Below, piece after piece: positions 28,378 to 38,245 of a stretch of DNA of 64,000 bases. Made by a program: the position numbers and the translations under genes. The DNA comes from Thraustochytrium sp. TN22 (Eukaryota > Sar > Bigyra > Thraustochytrida > Thraustochytriidae), in the NCBI GenBank assembly GCA_013306675.1, contig JABLUY010000178.1, positions 17,866 to 81,865 of the forward strand, given 5' to 3'. The first letter of the stretch is position 1; every line of letters starts with the position of its first letter. The notes beneath the pieces were generated by a model that did no database searches, was not told the DNA's origin, and saw only the letters and a program-made list of their open reading frames with translations.

Positions 28378-29550
28378 TTAGACCTTGCTGTAGTCGAGCT
28401 TGGTCTCGAGCTTCTTGAGCTCTGCCATCTTGCGGACGGCCTTCATAAAGTCTGTCTCAACGATGTAGGAGCGGTCCTCGCGGATGGCGAAGAGGCCGGC
28501 CTCGGTGACGACGTTGCGGAGGTCAGCGCCGTTAAAGCCATCGGCGATCTTGACGACGGACTCGTAGTCAATCTCACCGCGCTTGGCGACCTTGCTGGAG
28601 TGGATCTTGAGGATTTCGATGCGCGAAGCCTCGTTCGGCAGCGGGATCTCGATCTTGCGGTCAAGGCGGCCCGGGCGCAGGAGCGCCGGATCGAGAATGT
28701 CGGGGCGGTTGGTGGCCATGACGACCTTGACCTTGCCGAGCGAGTCGAAGCCGTCGAGCTGGTTGAGCAGCTCCATGAGCGTGCGCTGGATCTCGCGATC
28801 CGCCGAGGTGCCCTCGGAGAAGCGGCGGCCGCCAATGGCGTCGATCTCGTCAAAGAACATGACGCTCGGCTCGTGGTCGCGGGCGTAGTTGAACATCTCG
28901 CGAATGAGGCGCGCACTCTCGCCAATGTACTTGTCGACCACGCCGCTGGCGACGCACGAGATGAAGGTGGCCTGCAGGTTGCAGGCGAGTGCGCGCGCCA
29001 GCAGCGTCTTGCCGGTGCCGGGCGGACCATACAGCAGCACGCCCTTGGGCGGCTTGATGCCCACGCGGAAGAAGAGTTCTGGGTTCGTGAGCGGCAGCTC
29101 GATGGTCTCGCGCATCTTGCGGATCTCCTCGTTCAGGCCGCCGACGTCGGTGTACGAGATGGAGCCGGGCTCGTCCGCGATCATTGTGTACACGCCGGGG
29201 TCCACCTCGCGCGGCAGCGCGCGCATGATGGTCAGCGTCGTCATGTCCAGCGACACGCGCGTGCCCGGCACGAGCTTGGCCTTGTCCACCTTCTTGCGCA
29301 CGCCCACCACGTACCGCGGGCCGCTCGACGCCTTGACGATGTACCGCTCCTCACCCAGCTCCTTGAGCACCTCGCCGATGATCTGCCCCACGCTCTGCAG
29401 CGCCTTGAGGTCGTCCTCCGTCTTCTCGTAGTCCTTGGTCAGCTCCTTCATCTTGTTGCGCATCGCCTTCACCTTGGCCTCCATCTCCCGGTGCTTCACC
29501 AGCACGCGCCGGTACTCGTCCAGCACCTCATTGCGCTCCGACGACGGCAT
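28378..29550 (-). CDS. RPT4: 26S proteasome regulatory ATPase RPT4
   Basis: 390 residues from ATG 29550, the usual RPT4 (PSMC6) length. One of six AAA ATPases in the base ring of the 19S particle, which unfolds ubiquitinated substrates and feeds them into the 20S core. An N-terminal coiled coil (residues 1-55) leads into an OB domain ([20 protein letters not shown]). The AAA domain carries Walker A GPPGTGKT (about 177-184), Walker [12 protein letters not shown], sensor ATNRPD and arginine-finger [15 protein letters not shown]. The family-typical ISYTDVGGL start of the ATPase domain is intact. The assembly chaperone PSMD9/Nas2 is encoded at 62076 in this window, but not as a cluster. Confidence 0.96.
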   Translation of the reverse strand: MPSSERNEVLDEYRRVLVKHREMEAKVKAMRNKMKELTKDYEKTEDDLKALQSVGQIIGEVLKELGEERYIVKASSGPRYVVGVRKKVDKAKLVPGTRVSLDMTTLTIMRALPREVDPGVYTMIADEPGSISYTDVGGLNEEIRKMRETIELPLTNPELFFRVGIKPPKGVLLYGPPGTGKTLLARALACNLQATFISCVASGVVDKYIGESARLIREMFNYARDHEPSVMFFDEIDAIGGRRFSEGTSADREIQRTLMELLNQLDGFDSLGKVKVVMATNRPDILDPALLRPGRLDRKIEIPLPNEASRIEILKIHSSKVAKRGEIDYESVVKIADGFNGADLRNVVTEAGLFAIREDRSYIVETDFMKAVRKMAELKKLETKLDYSKV

Positions 29551-30202
29551 CCTCCCGCGCCGCGACCCGCGCCGCGCCCTCGCACCGGACTGCCTGCTGC
29601 CGCGCCGACCGCGCCTGCCGCCCGCCGCCGGCGAAGCTTCACCGGCCGCCCCGCGGCTCCCGCTGTTACCGGCCCGCCCGCTCCCGGATCATGAAGCCTC
29701 AAGGATCCTGGAGCTAGCTCGTAGCTCTACAGCTCTAGCTAGCTAGCTAGAGACAGGCGCGGCGGCGCGGCGACGCGCAGCGCCGGGCGGAGCGTTGGCG
29801 GAGAGGGCGCCGGCGAGACGAGGACTCGGAGCGCCAAGAGAGCAAGCGGAAACGCTGGGCAGAGGAACGGCGGCGATGCAGAGCGGAAAAGGACACGGGG
29901 AGCGCGGCCGAGGTTGACCCCGGCGAGGTCGACCCCGGCGAGCTTGACCGCGGCGAGGATGACCCAGGCGAAGTCCCCCAGGCAGGGCGACCGCGCGGCA
30001 AAGAAAAAGAGGAGTGACTCGGAATGATGCACGCTGAAAAAGACGACCAAGGAGTACGGGAAAAGATATCTCTTGCAGCTTGGTGGGTATACCAGGTACC
30101 CTACCCACAACACCAGGGCGCTGAAAAGCTGTCGCCCTTGCGTTTGACAACCTCGTCTTTGGAGGTTTTGGCACAAAGGCCTTGGCATGAAGGAAACCGA
30201 GC
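29551..30202. other. Intergenic region with 15-bp degenerate repeats
   Basis: About 650 bp between RPT4 and ribokinase (both minus strand). A (CTAG)n patch lies at about 29735-29750. At about 29913-29975 a 15-bp unit (around GACCCCGGCGAGGTC) is repeated four or five times. Read on the minus strand it gives a short pentapeptide-like pattern (LAGVDLAGVNLG), but the enclosing frame (29739-30206) has no other support. Confidence 0.5.
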
Positions 30203-31426
30203 TCATGTCAGCGTGGCTCCGCTACGGTAGGAAGCCTGCGTGCCAGAGAATTGGACGGTGCGAGCAGCAGTCTCGTTGGCAAAGGTGCACGCGTCGCGCA
30301 GCGAGTGACCGTGGCTGAGAGAGGCGGCGAGGGCGCCGACGAAGCTGTCGCCAGCGCCCACGGTGTCGACGGCGACGCAGGAAATGCCGGGGATGGCAAA
30401 GAGGTCTACGTCGGAGGAGGTTGTGCGCTCTGCGAGCATGGCGCCATGCTCACCTAGTGTGAGGACGGCGGCGCGGAGCGAGGTGAAGCGAGTGAGCAAG
30501 GCGGCGGCGGCGTCAGCGCCGTGGGCCGCGAGGACGCGCGAAGGATCCCAGTCCAGAAGCTGCGCGGCCTCGACCTCGTTGAGGCAGAGCAGATCGCTGG
30601 CGGCGCAGAGCGCCCAGAGACGGTCGTCGGCGAGGTCGGGGGGTACGGGCGCGACGTTGAGAATGCGCAGCGCACTGGGCGGCGCCATGGCGAAGGCTGC
30701 GAGGGAGGCGTCCATCCTGGCCTCAAGCTGGCAGAGCACAATTGCGGCGCGCTGCAGCACGGGGGCTGCCGCGGCAACATCCGCGGCATCAATGTTCGCG
30801 TTGGCGCCTGGCGAGACGACAATGGCGTTCTGACCGTGCGCGTCGACCATGACGGCTGCGAAGCCGGTGGGCAGCGCAAGGTCGGTGCGCACGAAGGCGC
30901 AGTCGACGCCGGCCGCCTGAAGCGCGCTGAGCGTGGCGGTGCCGCGCGCATCCTGGCCTACGCGCGACACAAAGCTGACCTTCTCCGGGCCCAGCAGCAG
31001 GGCCGCCTGCACGGCCTGGTTGGCGCCCTTACCGCCAAAGTCCTCGCTCGCGGCTGAGCTCAGCACCGTCTCACCGCGGCCTGGCAGGCGGTCCACCTGC
31101 AGCTTGCAGTCCACGACATTCTGCGCACGAAGGAGACCATGAGCCTCTCGAATTCTACGTCCATTGCCCTGGCGCTCTCCACCTTCGCTAGCCTGTTCTT
31201 AGGAACTCACAATGCCCACAACGGCGACCGTGCTGGTAGAGCTCTTGTTGCTCTCGGCGGCGGCGGTGGTGCTGCTGCTCCTGTTGCACCGCGCGCCGCC
31301 GAAGACGGCCCAGCTGGCGCTGATGGCGCTGGTGCTGGCGCTGGCGCTGGCGCTGGCGCTGGTGCTGGTAACCTTGCTGCAGAGGGCCGCGCGGCCGCGC
31401 ACGGCCGGCCACGCGGCGCGCAGCAT
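30203..31426 (-). CDS. Ribokinase (PfkB family), two exons, organelle-targeted
   Basis: Exon 1 is 31426-31211 and exon 2 is 31120-30203. The 90-bp intron has a GTGAGT donor and TGCGCAG acceptor. The joined protein is 377 residues. The splice restores the conserved first strand: STVAVVGI plus NVVDCKLQVDRLPGRGETV, matching the ribokinase start. Residues 1-65 are Ala/Ser/Arg-rich (MLRAAWPAVRGRAALC) without acids, a likely mitochondrial or plastid transit peptide. Body motifs: GGKGANQAVQAAL, GFAAVMVD, LNEVEAAQLL and the PfkB signature DTVGAGDSFVGAL containing the catalytic Asp. It phosphorylates ribose to ribose 5-phosphate. Related sugar or nucleoside kinases cannot be excluded, but the GGKGANQA motif favours ribokinase. 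Confidence 0.88.
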
Positions 31427-31614
31427 GGGCACGCGCCGAGTGGAGCGGAGAGAGAGAGGTCTGTAGCGCAGGCGGCTTTGCAGTGGTGACCAGCAAGTCT
31501 GGCGTGAACGGTTCGTGCTCAACCTCATCAAGTCCGCAGAAGCAGAACTCCTACCCGAGCGCGCGCAAGGCGAGGCGCGGCGCGGCGGCGGCGCAGCGGC
31601 CGGCGCCGGCTACC

Positions 31615-34491
31615 ATGGACGGCCAGCAGGGGGGGGCACAAGCGCAGGCGCAGGCGCAGGCGCAGGCGCAAGCGCAAGCGCAAGCGCAGGCACAGACCGA
31701 GGCACAGGCGCAGGCACCGTCGCAGGAGACAGGCACAAGCTCGAGCGGTACGAGCAGCAGCAGGATAGAGGGGACGGCGAAGCAGGAGCTGGCGCCCGGC
31801 GTGGACGGGCTGGCGGTGGGCGTGGAGGGCATCGAACTGCAGTACCCGCTGCCGGCGGGCGTGGAAGATGAGTCGGCGATGCGCACGGTCAAGTGCTCGT
31901 GCGGTGAGCTCGTGCTCGTACCCAAAGACGTGGCAATCTTTAGGTGCGGCGCGTGCGAGCAGGTGATGCAGCTGGTGCAGGGGCCGACGGAGGCGGAGCG
32001 ACAGCGCATGGAGCAGTTTGCGCTGCAAAAGTGGATGGTGCGCGAGGCGGTGAGCCGCGAGCTGGACGCCTGGCTGGACGGGCGCGAGAAGTTCGACGAG
32101 TCGTCGCAGACGCTGGTGTCGCGGTTCTACCGCAAGCTGACAGAGTTCCCGCTGTTCAAAAACCCGGGGCAAGAGGAGCGCGTGGACGAAGTGCTGCTGC
32201 AGCTGTTCAAGTTCTTGCCGATGCTGGAGGCGAAGCTGACGCGTATGACGGACGCGCGCACGAGCGTGAGGCAGCGGTTCGTGAACTACATTGCCGGGCC
32301 GGTCTTTTACGCGACGTTTGGCGATGAGCTCGGATCGGTGCTGTTCGGCGACTCGCGCGGCGAGAAGAACGACGCGTTCAAGGCGGAGCTGGTGAACCTG
32401 CTCAAGGAGGTGGAGAAGCCGGACGGTATTTCGACACTGATCGAGGCGCTGGAGTCGGCGCACAGCATCGAGGAGCTGCCCGCTCCGTTCCGCAGGCTGA
32501 TGCACGCGCAGGCGGAGGCGGCCGTGGCGAACCTGGAGCACTCGCTGGCAAAGCCGCGCAGCAGGTCCAAGCTCAAGAGCCTGTACCGGCTGGTGCCGCG
32601 CAACGCGATCTTGAAGCTGATGAAGATGAACACGGGTGCGTCCGGGCTGGTGTCGTCGGCCATCAACATTTTCATGGTGCGTCCGTTTGGACACCGCAGC
32701 CTGATGCAGCGCATGGCGGCGACCTCGCTGGGCATTACGGACTCGGAGCAGATGGCGGCTGTGGCGTCGAAGCGGCTGAGCGCGGAGGTGCGCGAGCGGT
32801 GCCTGGCGTACGTGACGCACTACGACGGCGAGCACCTGATCGACATTTGGTATGCGACGGACGAGGAGATTCTGGCATTTCTGGAGGATGCGCAGCTGGC
32901 GGCGCAGTGGGGCTGCTCGGCGATCCCGCAGGACCAGCTGCGCGACCTGCGGCGCCAGTGCGAGGAGTACCGCAGCGCGGTGCTGGCTTCGGGCATGCAC
33001 TCGCAGAGCTACCAGGGGCTGGATGACGAGGAGGAGGATGACGAGGAGGATGCGCACTCGCAGGGCTCGGACCTGGACGACCTGGACGCGACCAATGTGG
33101 AGGAGGAGATGGCAGGGCACGAGTTGGAGCTGGGCGCAGACGGCGCTGTCAAGGCCGCAAGCAGCGGCGAGGGCGCGAGCGCGACGGCCAAGGCGCCTGC
33201 AGGTGGCGGCGGGCGCAAGCCGAAGCGCGCGAACTCATTCTTCCGCCGGCGCAGCCGCCGGCTGGAGGCAGAGGCGGACAAGCACCCGCTTCAGTACATT
33301 CGTATCTTCTGCTACGAGGAAATGAACCGGCAGCTGGGCGACATGGCGCTGGAGCTGCTGGGCGACCCGGTGGTGGAGCGATTTATCCGCGTGGTGGTGC
33401 CGGTGATGCAGCGACATATGATCCAGAGCGTGACGTCGCGTGGCAGCGGTTTTATTCCGCTGCTGGAGGGGCTCTTTGATGCGTGGAAGCACGTCTTGAA
33501 GCTGCACGGCGACAAGGACCTGACGGAGGCGAGCCGGCGGCACGCGTACTCCGAGGTGGTGGCACGCGTGCAGGGGCAAATCTTCACGCTGGTCCACAAC
33601 TTGGTCCGCAGCGATCGTACCAACACGTGGCACGAGCTGGCGTACTGGCTGGTGGACTTTTACAACTCGTCGCGTCTTGACCTGGACACGGACGCGATGA
33701 TCGAGGCCATGCCGGCCGAGCAGGCCGCCAGCGTCCAACAGGAGGCCGCCCTCCTGCGCGAGCGCCAGTTGCGCAACGCGCAGCGCACGCTGGGCAGCCC
33801 GAGTCTCCCTCTCCCGGAGATTCGCGCAGCGCAGATCCTTGTGGACCGCTTCCGCGAGCGCATCGTGGACGGTCTGTTCAACGCGCACGATCGGAGCGCG
33901 AGCGTGCGCGAGGCGCCGGGCGCCGGGCACCTCTTGCCGAAGCGTCTGCGCACTGGGCCCTCGCTGCGCATCCGCGCCGAGGAGCTCCTCCTGACGCATC
34001 TGGAGGTGATTTACTCGTACGAGGACTCTTCCGGCATGTCGCGCCGCGGGTACGAGCAGCTGCAGCTGGACTTTAACATATCCGGCAAGAGTGACACCGA
34101 GTCGCTCCTGTGGATTCGGCGTTCGCTGCCTGACCACTCCACCACGGCGGACGGCACGGAGCTGGGCTGGATGAAGCCCATCACGGCGGTCCGCGTGCAG
34201 GAGAACGCCGACGCTCGTGCCGAGGCTGCCCTGCGGGCCCAGGGCTTTGCCAAGGTCGCCAAGGCCCTCGATAAGCGGGAGGTCTTCTTGTGGTATTCGC
34301 GCACGTCGGAGGAGAAGCCGATTCGCAATCTCAGCGCGATCCGCCTCGACGATCCGCACGCGCGTCTCCGAGAGGATGCTCTCCTTGCGACAGGTTACAA
34401 GCGCTTGGACCCAATCATTCGCTCGCAGCGATCCGCAGGCTTTTTCTCCTCTGCGTCCAAAGCTGCCATTGCCATCTTTGTCCAGCGTTGA
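31615..34491 (+). CDS. Large zinc-ribbon protein with PXB/DUF3818-like region
   Basis: 958 residues from ATG 31615. The frame is open upstream but starts from non-ATG codons. Begins with an Ala-Gln dipeptide repeat (about residues 8-40), then a small zinc-ribbon-like motif with cysteines in KCSCGEL...FRCGACEQV (about 92-117), similar in form to LSD1-type fingers. A long helical region follows. Its segment around residues 330-375 (AINIFMVRPFGHRSLMQRM) resembles the QPFG-x-SLLQRIF core of the fungal PX-associated DUF3818/PXB domain, as in yeast Lec1. An acidic linker and a basic patch (about 465-550) precede a second helical half. The similarity is my reading of a short motif. Lipid or membrane-traffic function would be speculation. 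Confidence 0.7.
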   Translation: MDGQQGGAQAQAQAQAQAQAQAQAQAQTEAQAQAPSQETGTSSSGTSSSRIEGTAKQELAPGVDGLAVGVEGIELQYPLPAGVEDESAMRTVKCSCGELVLVPKDVAIFRCGACEQVMQLVQGPTEAERQRMEQFALQKWMVREAVSRELDAWLDGREKFDESSQTLVSRFYRKLTEFPLFKNPGQEERVDEVLLQLFKFLPMLEAKLTRMTDARTSVRQRFVNYIAGPVFYATFGDELGSVLFGDSRGEKNDAFKAELVNLLKEVEKPDGISTLIEALESAHSIEELPAPFRRLMHAQAEAAVANLEHSLAKPRSRSKLKSLYRLVPRNAILKLMKMNTGASGLVSSAINIFMVRPFGHRSLMQRMAATSLGITDSEQMAAVASKRLSAEVRERCLAYVTHYDGEHLIDIWYATDEEILAFLEDAQLAAQWGCSAIPQDQLRDLRRQCEEYRSAVLASGMHSQSYQGLDDEEEDDEEDAHSQGSDLDDLDATNVEEEMAGHELELGADGAVKAASSGEGASATAKAPAGGGGRKPKRANSFFRRRSRRLEAEADKHPLQYIRIFCYEEMNRQLGDMALELLGDPVVERFIRVVVPVMQRHMIQSVTSRGSGFIPLLEGLFDAWKHVLKLHGDKDLTEASRRHAYSEVVARVQGQIFTLVHNLVRSDRTNTWHELAYWLVDFYNSSRLDLDTDAMIEAMPAEQAASVQQEAALLRERQLRNAQRTLGSPSLPLPEIRAAQILVDRFRERIVDGLFNAHDRSASVREAPGAGHLLPKRLRTGPSLRIRAEELLLTHLEVIYSYEDSSGMSRRGYEQLQLDFNISGKSDTESLLWIRRSLPDHSTTADGTELGWMKPITAVRVQENADARAEAALRAQGFAKVAKALDKREVFLWYSRTSEEKPIRNLSAIRLDDPHARLREDALLATGYKRLDPIIRSQRSAGFFSSASKAAIAIFVQR

Positions 34492-34941
34492 GAGTTGTCA
34501 TCTCTGCCCAATGACAAGAACCATGTCGCTGCCCAGCGATACGATGCATGCCACTGCTCTCGTCGCTCAGCGACAAGAAGCATGCCACAGCCACAGCGAG
34601 CAACTTGCATACATTTTGCCGCATACCGCATGCCAAGCAGGCAAACCAACTCAAAGCTCAGACACGCGCGCGCTACACAAGCTACGGCGACGAGACGCAC
34701 ACGAGGAGCAAGCCCGCGCCCAAGCGGGCTCAACGATGCCTGTCAGCACACTCCGCCGCGCCGCGCGTGCGAAAAAGAACCACGACAAGCCGCCTAGGAG
34801 TGAAATGAGAATCAAAACATTGCCGTTTTCTTCCGGGTACTCGTAATGGACCCGCGTTGACATCAAAACCATGAACTTGGTCTTGCCTCTCACCGCACAA
34901 GCGTTGTCCAGCGAGCCAATGCACAGATGATACGTTGCAAG
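34492..34941. other. Convergent 3' flanks, no supported gene
   Basis: 450 bp between two genes that end toward each other. Several short near-repeats of a GCAGCGACAAGAA/CAGCGATAC type occur at about 34500-34600. No domain-bearing frame is seen. Confidence 0.5.
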
Positions 34942-35644
34942 TTAGGGTACCGGGGCCGCTCCAGCTCCGCTGTTGGTGAGATTCGCAAGCGGCTTGCCAG
35001 CAGTAGCCTTGTCAAAGCCGGCCTTCATGATGAATTGGCGCTGGAGCGTCAACTTGTCTTGCAAGGTGGTGACCTGCGTGCGCCAGCGCTCCACCTCGTC
35101 GGTGCGCTCGCGCGTGATATCATTGATGGCGCGCTCCTGGTCCCGCGCGTGTTCCTCGAGGCGAGCGATTTCCCTTTTCGCCGCTTCGAGGTCCTGGGCC
35201 ATGGCAGCCTCCACATGCGCCGCACGATCTTGTGCAGCGTCTGCGCGCGCGCGCGCCTCCTGGAGCTCTTCGTGTGCATGCTCAGTCTGCGTCGAGGCGC
35301 GCAGCCTCTCCAGCTCGGCCTGCAGCTCTAATCTCGCCGCGACTTCTTGCTGCAGCTGCTCCTCCATCTCCGCCATGGTCTCCAGCGTAGACGCGCGCTC
35401 AATCGAGTAGAACTCGCGATCCTCTTGCTGCACGTGGTTCGCGATACATGGTGAGCAAGCGACCGGCACTGCGCGCCGCGGAGATTCATCAACGTACGTG
35501 TAGCGTGGACAAGTACCTGACCTCGTCCTGCGCCCTGCCAAGCTGCGCGGCGAGCGAGAGATCCCCATCGCCGTGCCGCTGCTGCTGCTGCTCTTGCTGC
35601 TGCTCTTGCTGCTGCCTGTGCAGCTGCTGCGTGAGCAGGTCCAT
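34942..35644 (-). CDS. Coiled-coil protein, two exons
   Basis: Exons 35644-35498 and 35427-34942 are joined across a 70-bp GT-AG intron (GTACGT donor, ACGTGCAG acceptor) and give 210 residues. The junction YLSTLH|QEDREFYSIE continues a helical pattern. Residues 10-30 are glutamine-rich. From about residue 65 to 180 there is a long charged heptad region (MEEQLQQEVAARLELQAEL and onward), predicted coiled coil, then a short non-helical tail. I do not recognise a family. The start is uncertain: the frame is open 5' of 35644 without another ATG, so an additional upstream exon is possible (an acceptor-like GCGTGCAG lies at about 35664-35671). Confidence 0.65.
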
Positions 35645-36384
35645 GATCTGCCTTGGCACGTCTGTCTGCACGCCTGTGCGCCTACGCGCCTGTGCGCCTT
35701 CGCGCCTGTGCTCCTACGCGCCTGCGCGCCTATGCGCCCGCGCTCCCGCGCGCCCGCGCGCCCGCGCGCCCGCGCGCCTGCTGGGCCGAACGAGGCTTGG
35801 CGGTTTGCGACAGCGTGCTCATGTCAGCACGTGTGCAACGACCACGGCGACTTGTCACCTGTCAGAATGATGATGAAGGCGGGCAGACTCGGACGAGAGC
35901 AAGCGAGAGCAAGCGCAATGCTGAGCCTGAGCAATCGATCGATCGCAAGACGCGACGCGATCGAGCACTCCGACACAGACAGTCCAGACCACGGACGACG
36001 AAGCCTCTGCTTGCGGCACGTGAACGCAGGCGAGCCCGCCCAGCCGTGTTTCGCTTCGGGCATCAGACCTCTCGACGGCCTCTCCTTCCTCTGCAACGCG
36101 TGGCCTTTGTTCTGCCACGCGGCCGGACGCATGATTCGCATCACGCTTGCACGAGGCCCGCGCCGCCGCGCGCAGCTCTACGATAACTTCAAGTTTACAG
36201 CGAGAGGATTTATTGAGCGCGGACCAAGAGCAGGCGTCCCCAGGAGGGGTAACGCGGGGAAGCGTGGCAAGCACTGGCTGGCGGGCAGAAGCAGTTCCAC
36301 GGTCCCGCGCGAGCGAGAGCGGCGCGCGGCGCGCGGCAGGCGGGCAGCGGCGCGGGCGGGCGGGCAGGCAGGCAGGCAGGCGAG
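35645..36384. other. Divergent intergenic region with (GCGCCTRC)n-like repeats
   Basis: 740 bp between the coiled-coil gene and BRX1. At about 35670-35785 a GCGCCTGTGCGCCTAC / CGCGCCCG repeat produces long frames with no domain. A (GGCA)n/(GGGC)n run at about 36350-36382 abuts the BRX1 start codon. No gene is supported. Confidence 0.5.
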
Positions 36385-37560
36385 ATGAAGCGCAAGCTGG
36401 CCAAGGGCGCCGCCATGCAGCGGCGGCGCGACAGCGCGGGTCCCGCGGCGGCGCCCGGCGCGGGCGGCGGGCGCGCTGCGCGCGCGCAGGCCCGCGCGAC
36501 GCGCGCCAAGGTGGAGCAGGAGCACGAGGAGGAGAACTCGGACGCGCAGGAGGAGATCGATGCGGAGATCGAGGAGCAGGTGCAGCTGGAGATGAGCTCG
36601 GAAGAGGACTCGGAGTCCGAGCAGGAGGAGGGGGACGAGGAGGAGGCGAGCGCGCCGCGGGCAAAGCGGGTCAAGGGCGCCTTGTCGGCGGCGGACCAGG
36701 ACATCATGAAGAAGCGGCAGGAGGAGACGGATCGCATCGACAACGTGGTGCCGTACCGCAACAAGCAGCGCGTGCTGATCTTTTGCAGCCGCGGCATCAC
36801 GTCGCGGTTCCGGCACCTGATGGACGACATGCGCGCGCTGCTGCCGCACCACCGGCGCGAGATTAAGCACGACACGAAGCGCAACCTGGGCGAGATTAAC
36901 GAGCTGTGCGAGCTCAAGGGGTGCAACAACTGCATGTTTTTCGAGGCGCGCAAGCGCAAGGACCTGTACCTGTGGCTGTGCAAGACGCCGAACGGGCCGT
37001 CGGTGAAGTTCCACGTGCTGAACATCCACACGATGGACGAGCTGCGTCTGAGCGGCAACTGCCTCAAGGGGTCGCGGCCGCTGCTGTCGTTCGCGCACGA
37101 GTTCGACCTGGACCCGACGCTGATGCTCATCAAGGAGATGTTCACGCAGATCTTTGGCACGCCGCGCGGGCACCCCAAGAGCAAGCCGTTCGTGGACCAC
37201 GTGATGAGCCTGAGTTTGCTGGACGGCAAGATCTGGTTCCGGCACTTTCAGATTGTGGACTCGACGCACGACCCGGCGGAGATCGCACGCGCCATGAAGC
37301 TGGGCGAGGAGACGGTCAAGCTGGTGGAGATTGGCCCTCGTTTCGTGCTGGACCTCATCAAGGTCTTTGAAGGCAGCTTTGGCGGCCGCACGCTCGTGGC
37401 GAACCCTGCCTACATGACGCCCACGGCCGTGCGGTCGGAGTTCAAGCGCAGCTTGGGCTCGCGCTACGTGGCTCGCAAGGAGCGCGAGGAGAAGCGTGCC
37501 GAGCGTGCTGAGGTCAACGTCATGCCTCCCAACCCTGTGCGTGATGTCTTTCGTGCCTAA
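36385..37560 (+). CDS. BRX1: Ribosome biogenesis protein BRX1 (Brix domain)
   Basis: 391 residues from ATG 36385. BRX1 works in the nucleolus in early 60S subunit assembly, bound to pre-rRNA with Ebp2. The N-terminal 110 residues are basic, then acidic (EEDSESEQEEGDEEE). The Brix domain follows from about residue 130: KQRVLIFCSRGITSRFRHLMDD, EINELCELKGCNNCMFFEARK, WLCKTPNGPSVKFHV, GSRPLLSFAHEFD, IKEMFTQIFGTP and a C-terminal LVEIGPRFVLDLIKVFEGSFGG. All match the BRX1 subgroup better than other Brix proteins (IMP4, RPF1, RPF2). The C-terminus is basic. Its known partner EBP2 is encoded at 16826. Confidence 0.96.
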   Translation: MKRKLAKGAAMQRRRDSAGPAAAPGAGGGRAARAQARATRAKVEQEHEEENSDAQEEIDAEIEEQVQLEMSSEEDSESEQEEGDEEEASAPRAKRVKGALSAADQDIMKKRQEETDRIDNVVPYRNKQRVLIFCSRGITSRFRHLMDDMRALLPHHRREIKHDTKRNLGEINELCELKGCNNCMFFEARKRKDLYLWLCKTPNGPSVKFHVLNIHTMDELRLSGNCLKGSRPLLSFAHEFDLDPTLMLIKEMFTQIFGTPRGHPKSKPFVDHVMSLSLLDGKIWFRHFQIVDSTHDPAEIARAMKLGEETVKLVEIGPRFVLDLIKVFEGSFGGRTLVANPAYMTPTAVRSEFKRSLGSRYVARKEREEKRAERAEVNVMPPNPVRDVFRA

Positions 37561-37867
37561 AGCTAACAGTAAGAACCCATTGATTTCGGACTCGCAAGAG
37601 CCGCGTCGTATTCGTCATCGTTGATCATCATTGATCATCACAAGGAGTTCAAATGTGTGCACTCTTTAATGCGGCAAACGAGCCCCTACTCTTCTCCGTC
37701 TCTCTTTCTCTCTCTCGCATTCTCTCGCTACTTGAACTTGACCGTGAGAGAAGATCCTCGAATTGATCGTGGTGTGCGCAACACAACAGACGACCAAAGA
37801 CCAAGACTCTCCTTCTCGCTTCTCTCGTCTCCCCTACTCCGATCCGCTCGCGTCATTCGTCGATCGC
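37561..37867. other. Convergent 3' flanks of BRX1 and the NDUFB2-like gene
   Basis: 307 bp. It is noticeably less GC-rich than surrounding sequence, with a TTGATCATCA tandem pair at about 37620-37640 and CT-rich runs at about 37690-37720. No gene is seen. Confidence 0.5.
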
Positions 37868-38245
37868 TTAGTGGTGCTCGAGCTCAGGCTTCATGCCAGG
37901 CTCCTTGGTCCAGGAGAGCGCGTGGCCGTGGCCGTGGCCGTGGTCATCATGGCCATGGTCATCATCGCCATGGGCGTCCCAAGGGTGCTGGAGGCCCAGC
38001 ACGTAAATGCCGTCCTCCTTTGCCCTGTAAAAGATCCAGAGCCACATGAGCGTGCCGACGGCCTCGCCGAGCTGGATGTGGTGCTTGGCGACGTGCGGGA
38101 CCTTGAAGTGGTTGTACTCCGGGCCGGCGCTGGTGCCGGCGCGGCGCACCTGCTGCTGCTGCTGCTGGCGCCACTGCGGCGCGGCGCGGCGCGCGCCCGC
38201 CGCCGCGGCCCTCCTCAGGGCGGCGCCCACCAGGCCGCCGCTCAT
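37868..38245 (-). CDS. NDUFB2-like accessory subunit of mitochondrial complex I
   Basis: 125 residues from ATG 38245. An Arg/Ala/Gln-rich N-terminus without acids (MSGGLVGAALRRAAAAGARR) is a likely mitochondrial presequence. The mature part reads NHFKVPHVAKHHIQLGEAVGTLMWLWIFYRAKEDG with one membrane helix around LMWLWIFY, then LGLQHPWDAHG. The single helix flanked by FKxPHV and HPW(D) fits the small beta-subcomplex subunit NDUFB2 (AGGG), which sits in the inner-membrane arm of NADH:ubiquinone oxidoreductase. The C-terminal tail has a His/Asp-rich run (residues 92-109) not typical of the family. Similarity is short, so an unrelated single-helix mitochondrial protein remains possible. Confidence 0.65.
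   Translation of the reverse strand: MSGGLVGAALRRAAAAGARRAAPQWRQQQQQQVRRAGTSAGPEYNHFKVPHVAKHHIQLGEAVGTLMWLWIFYRAKEDGIYVLGLQHPWDAHGDDDHGHDDHGHGHGHALSWTKEPGMKPELEHH

Noticed and set aside
29739-30206. 155-codon minus-strand frame with pentapeptide-like repeats (LAGVDLAGVNLG)
   Set aside because: Only four or five units, caused by a 15-bp DNA repeat. The frame overlaps the ribokinase stop and lacks other support.
36178-37269. 363-codon minus frame opposite BRX1
   Set aside because: Antisense shadow of the BRX1 coding region.
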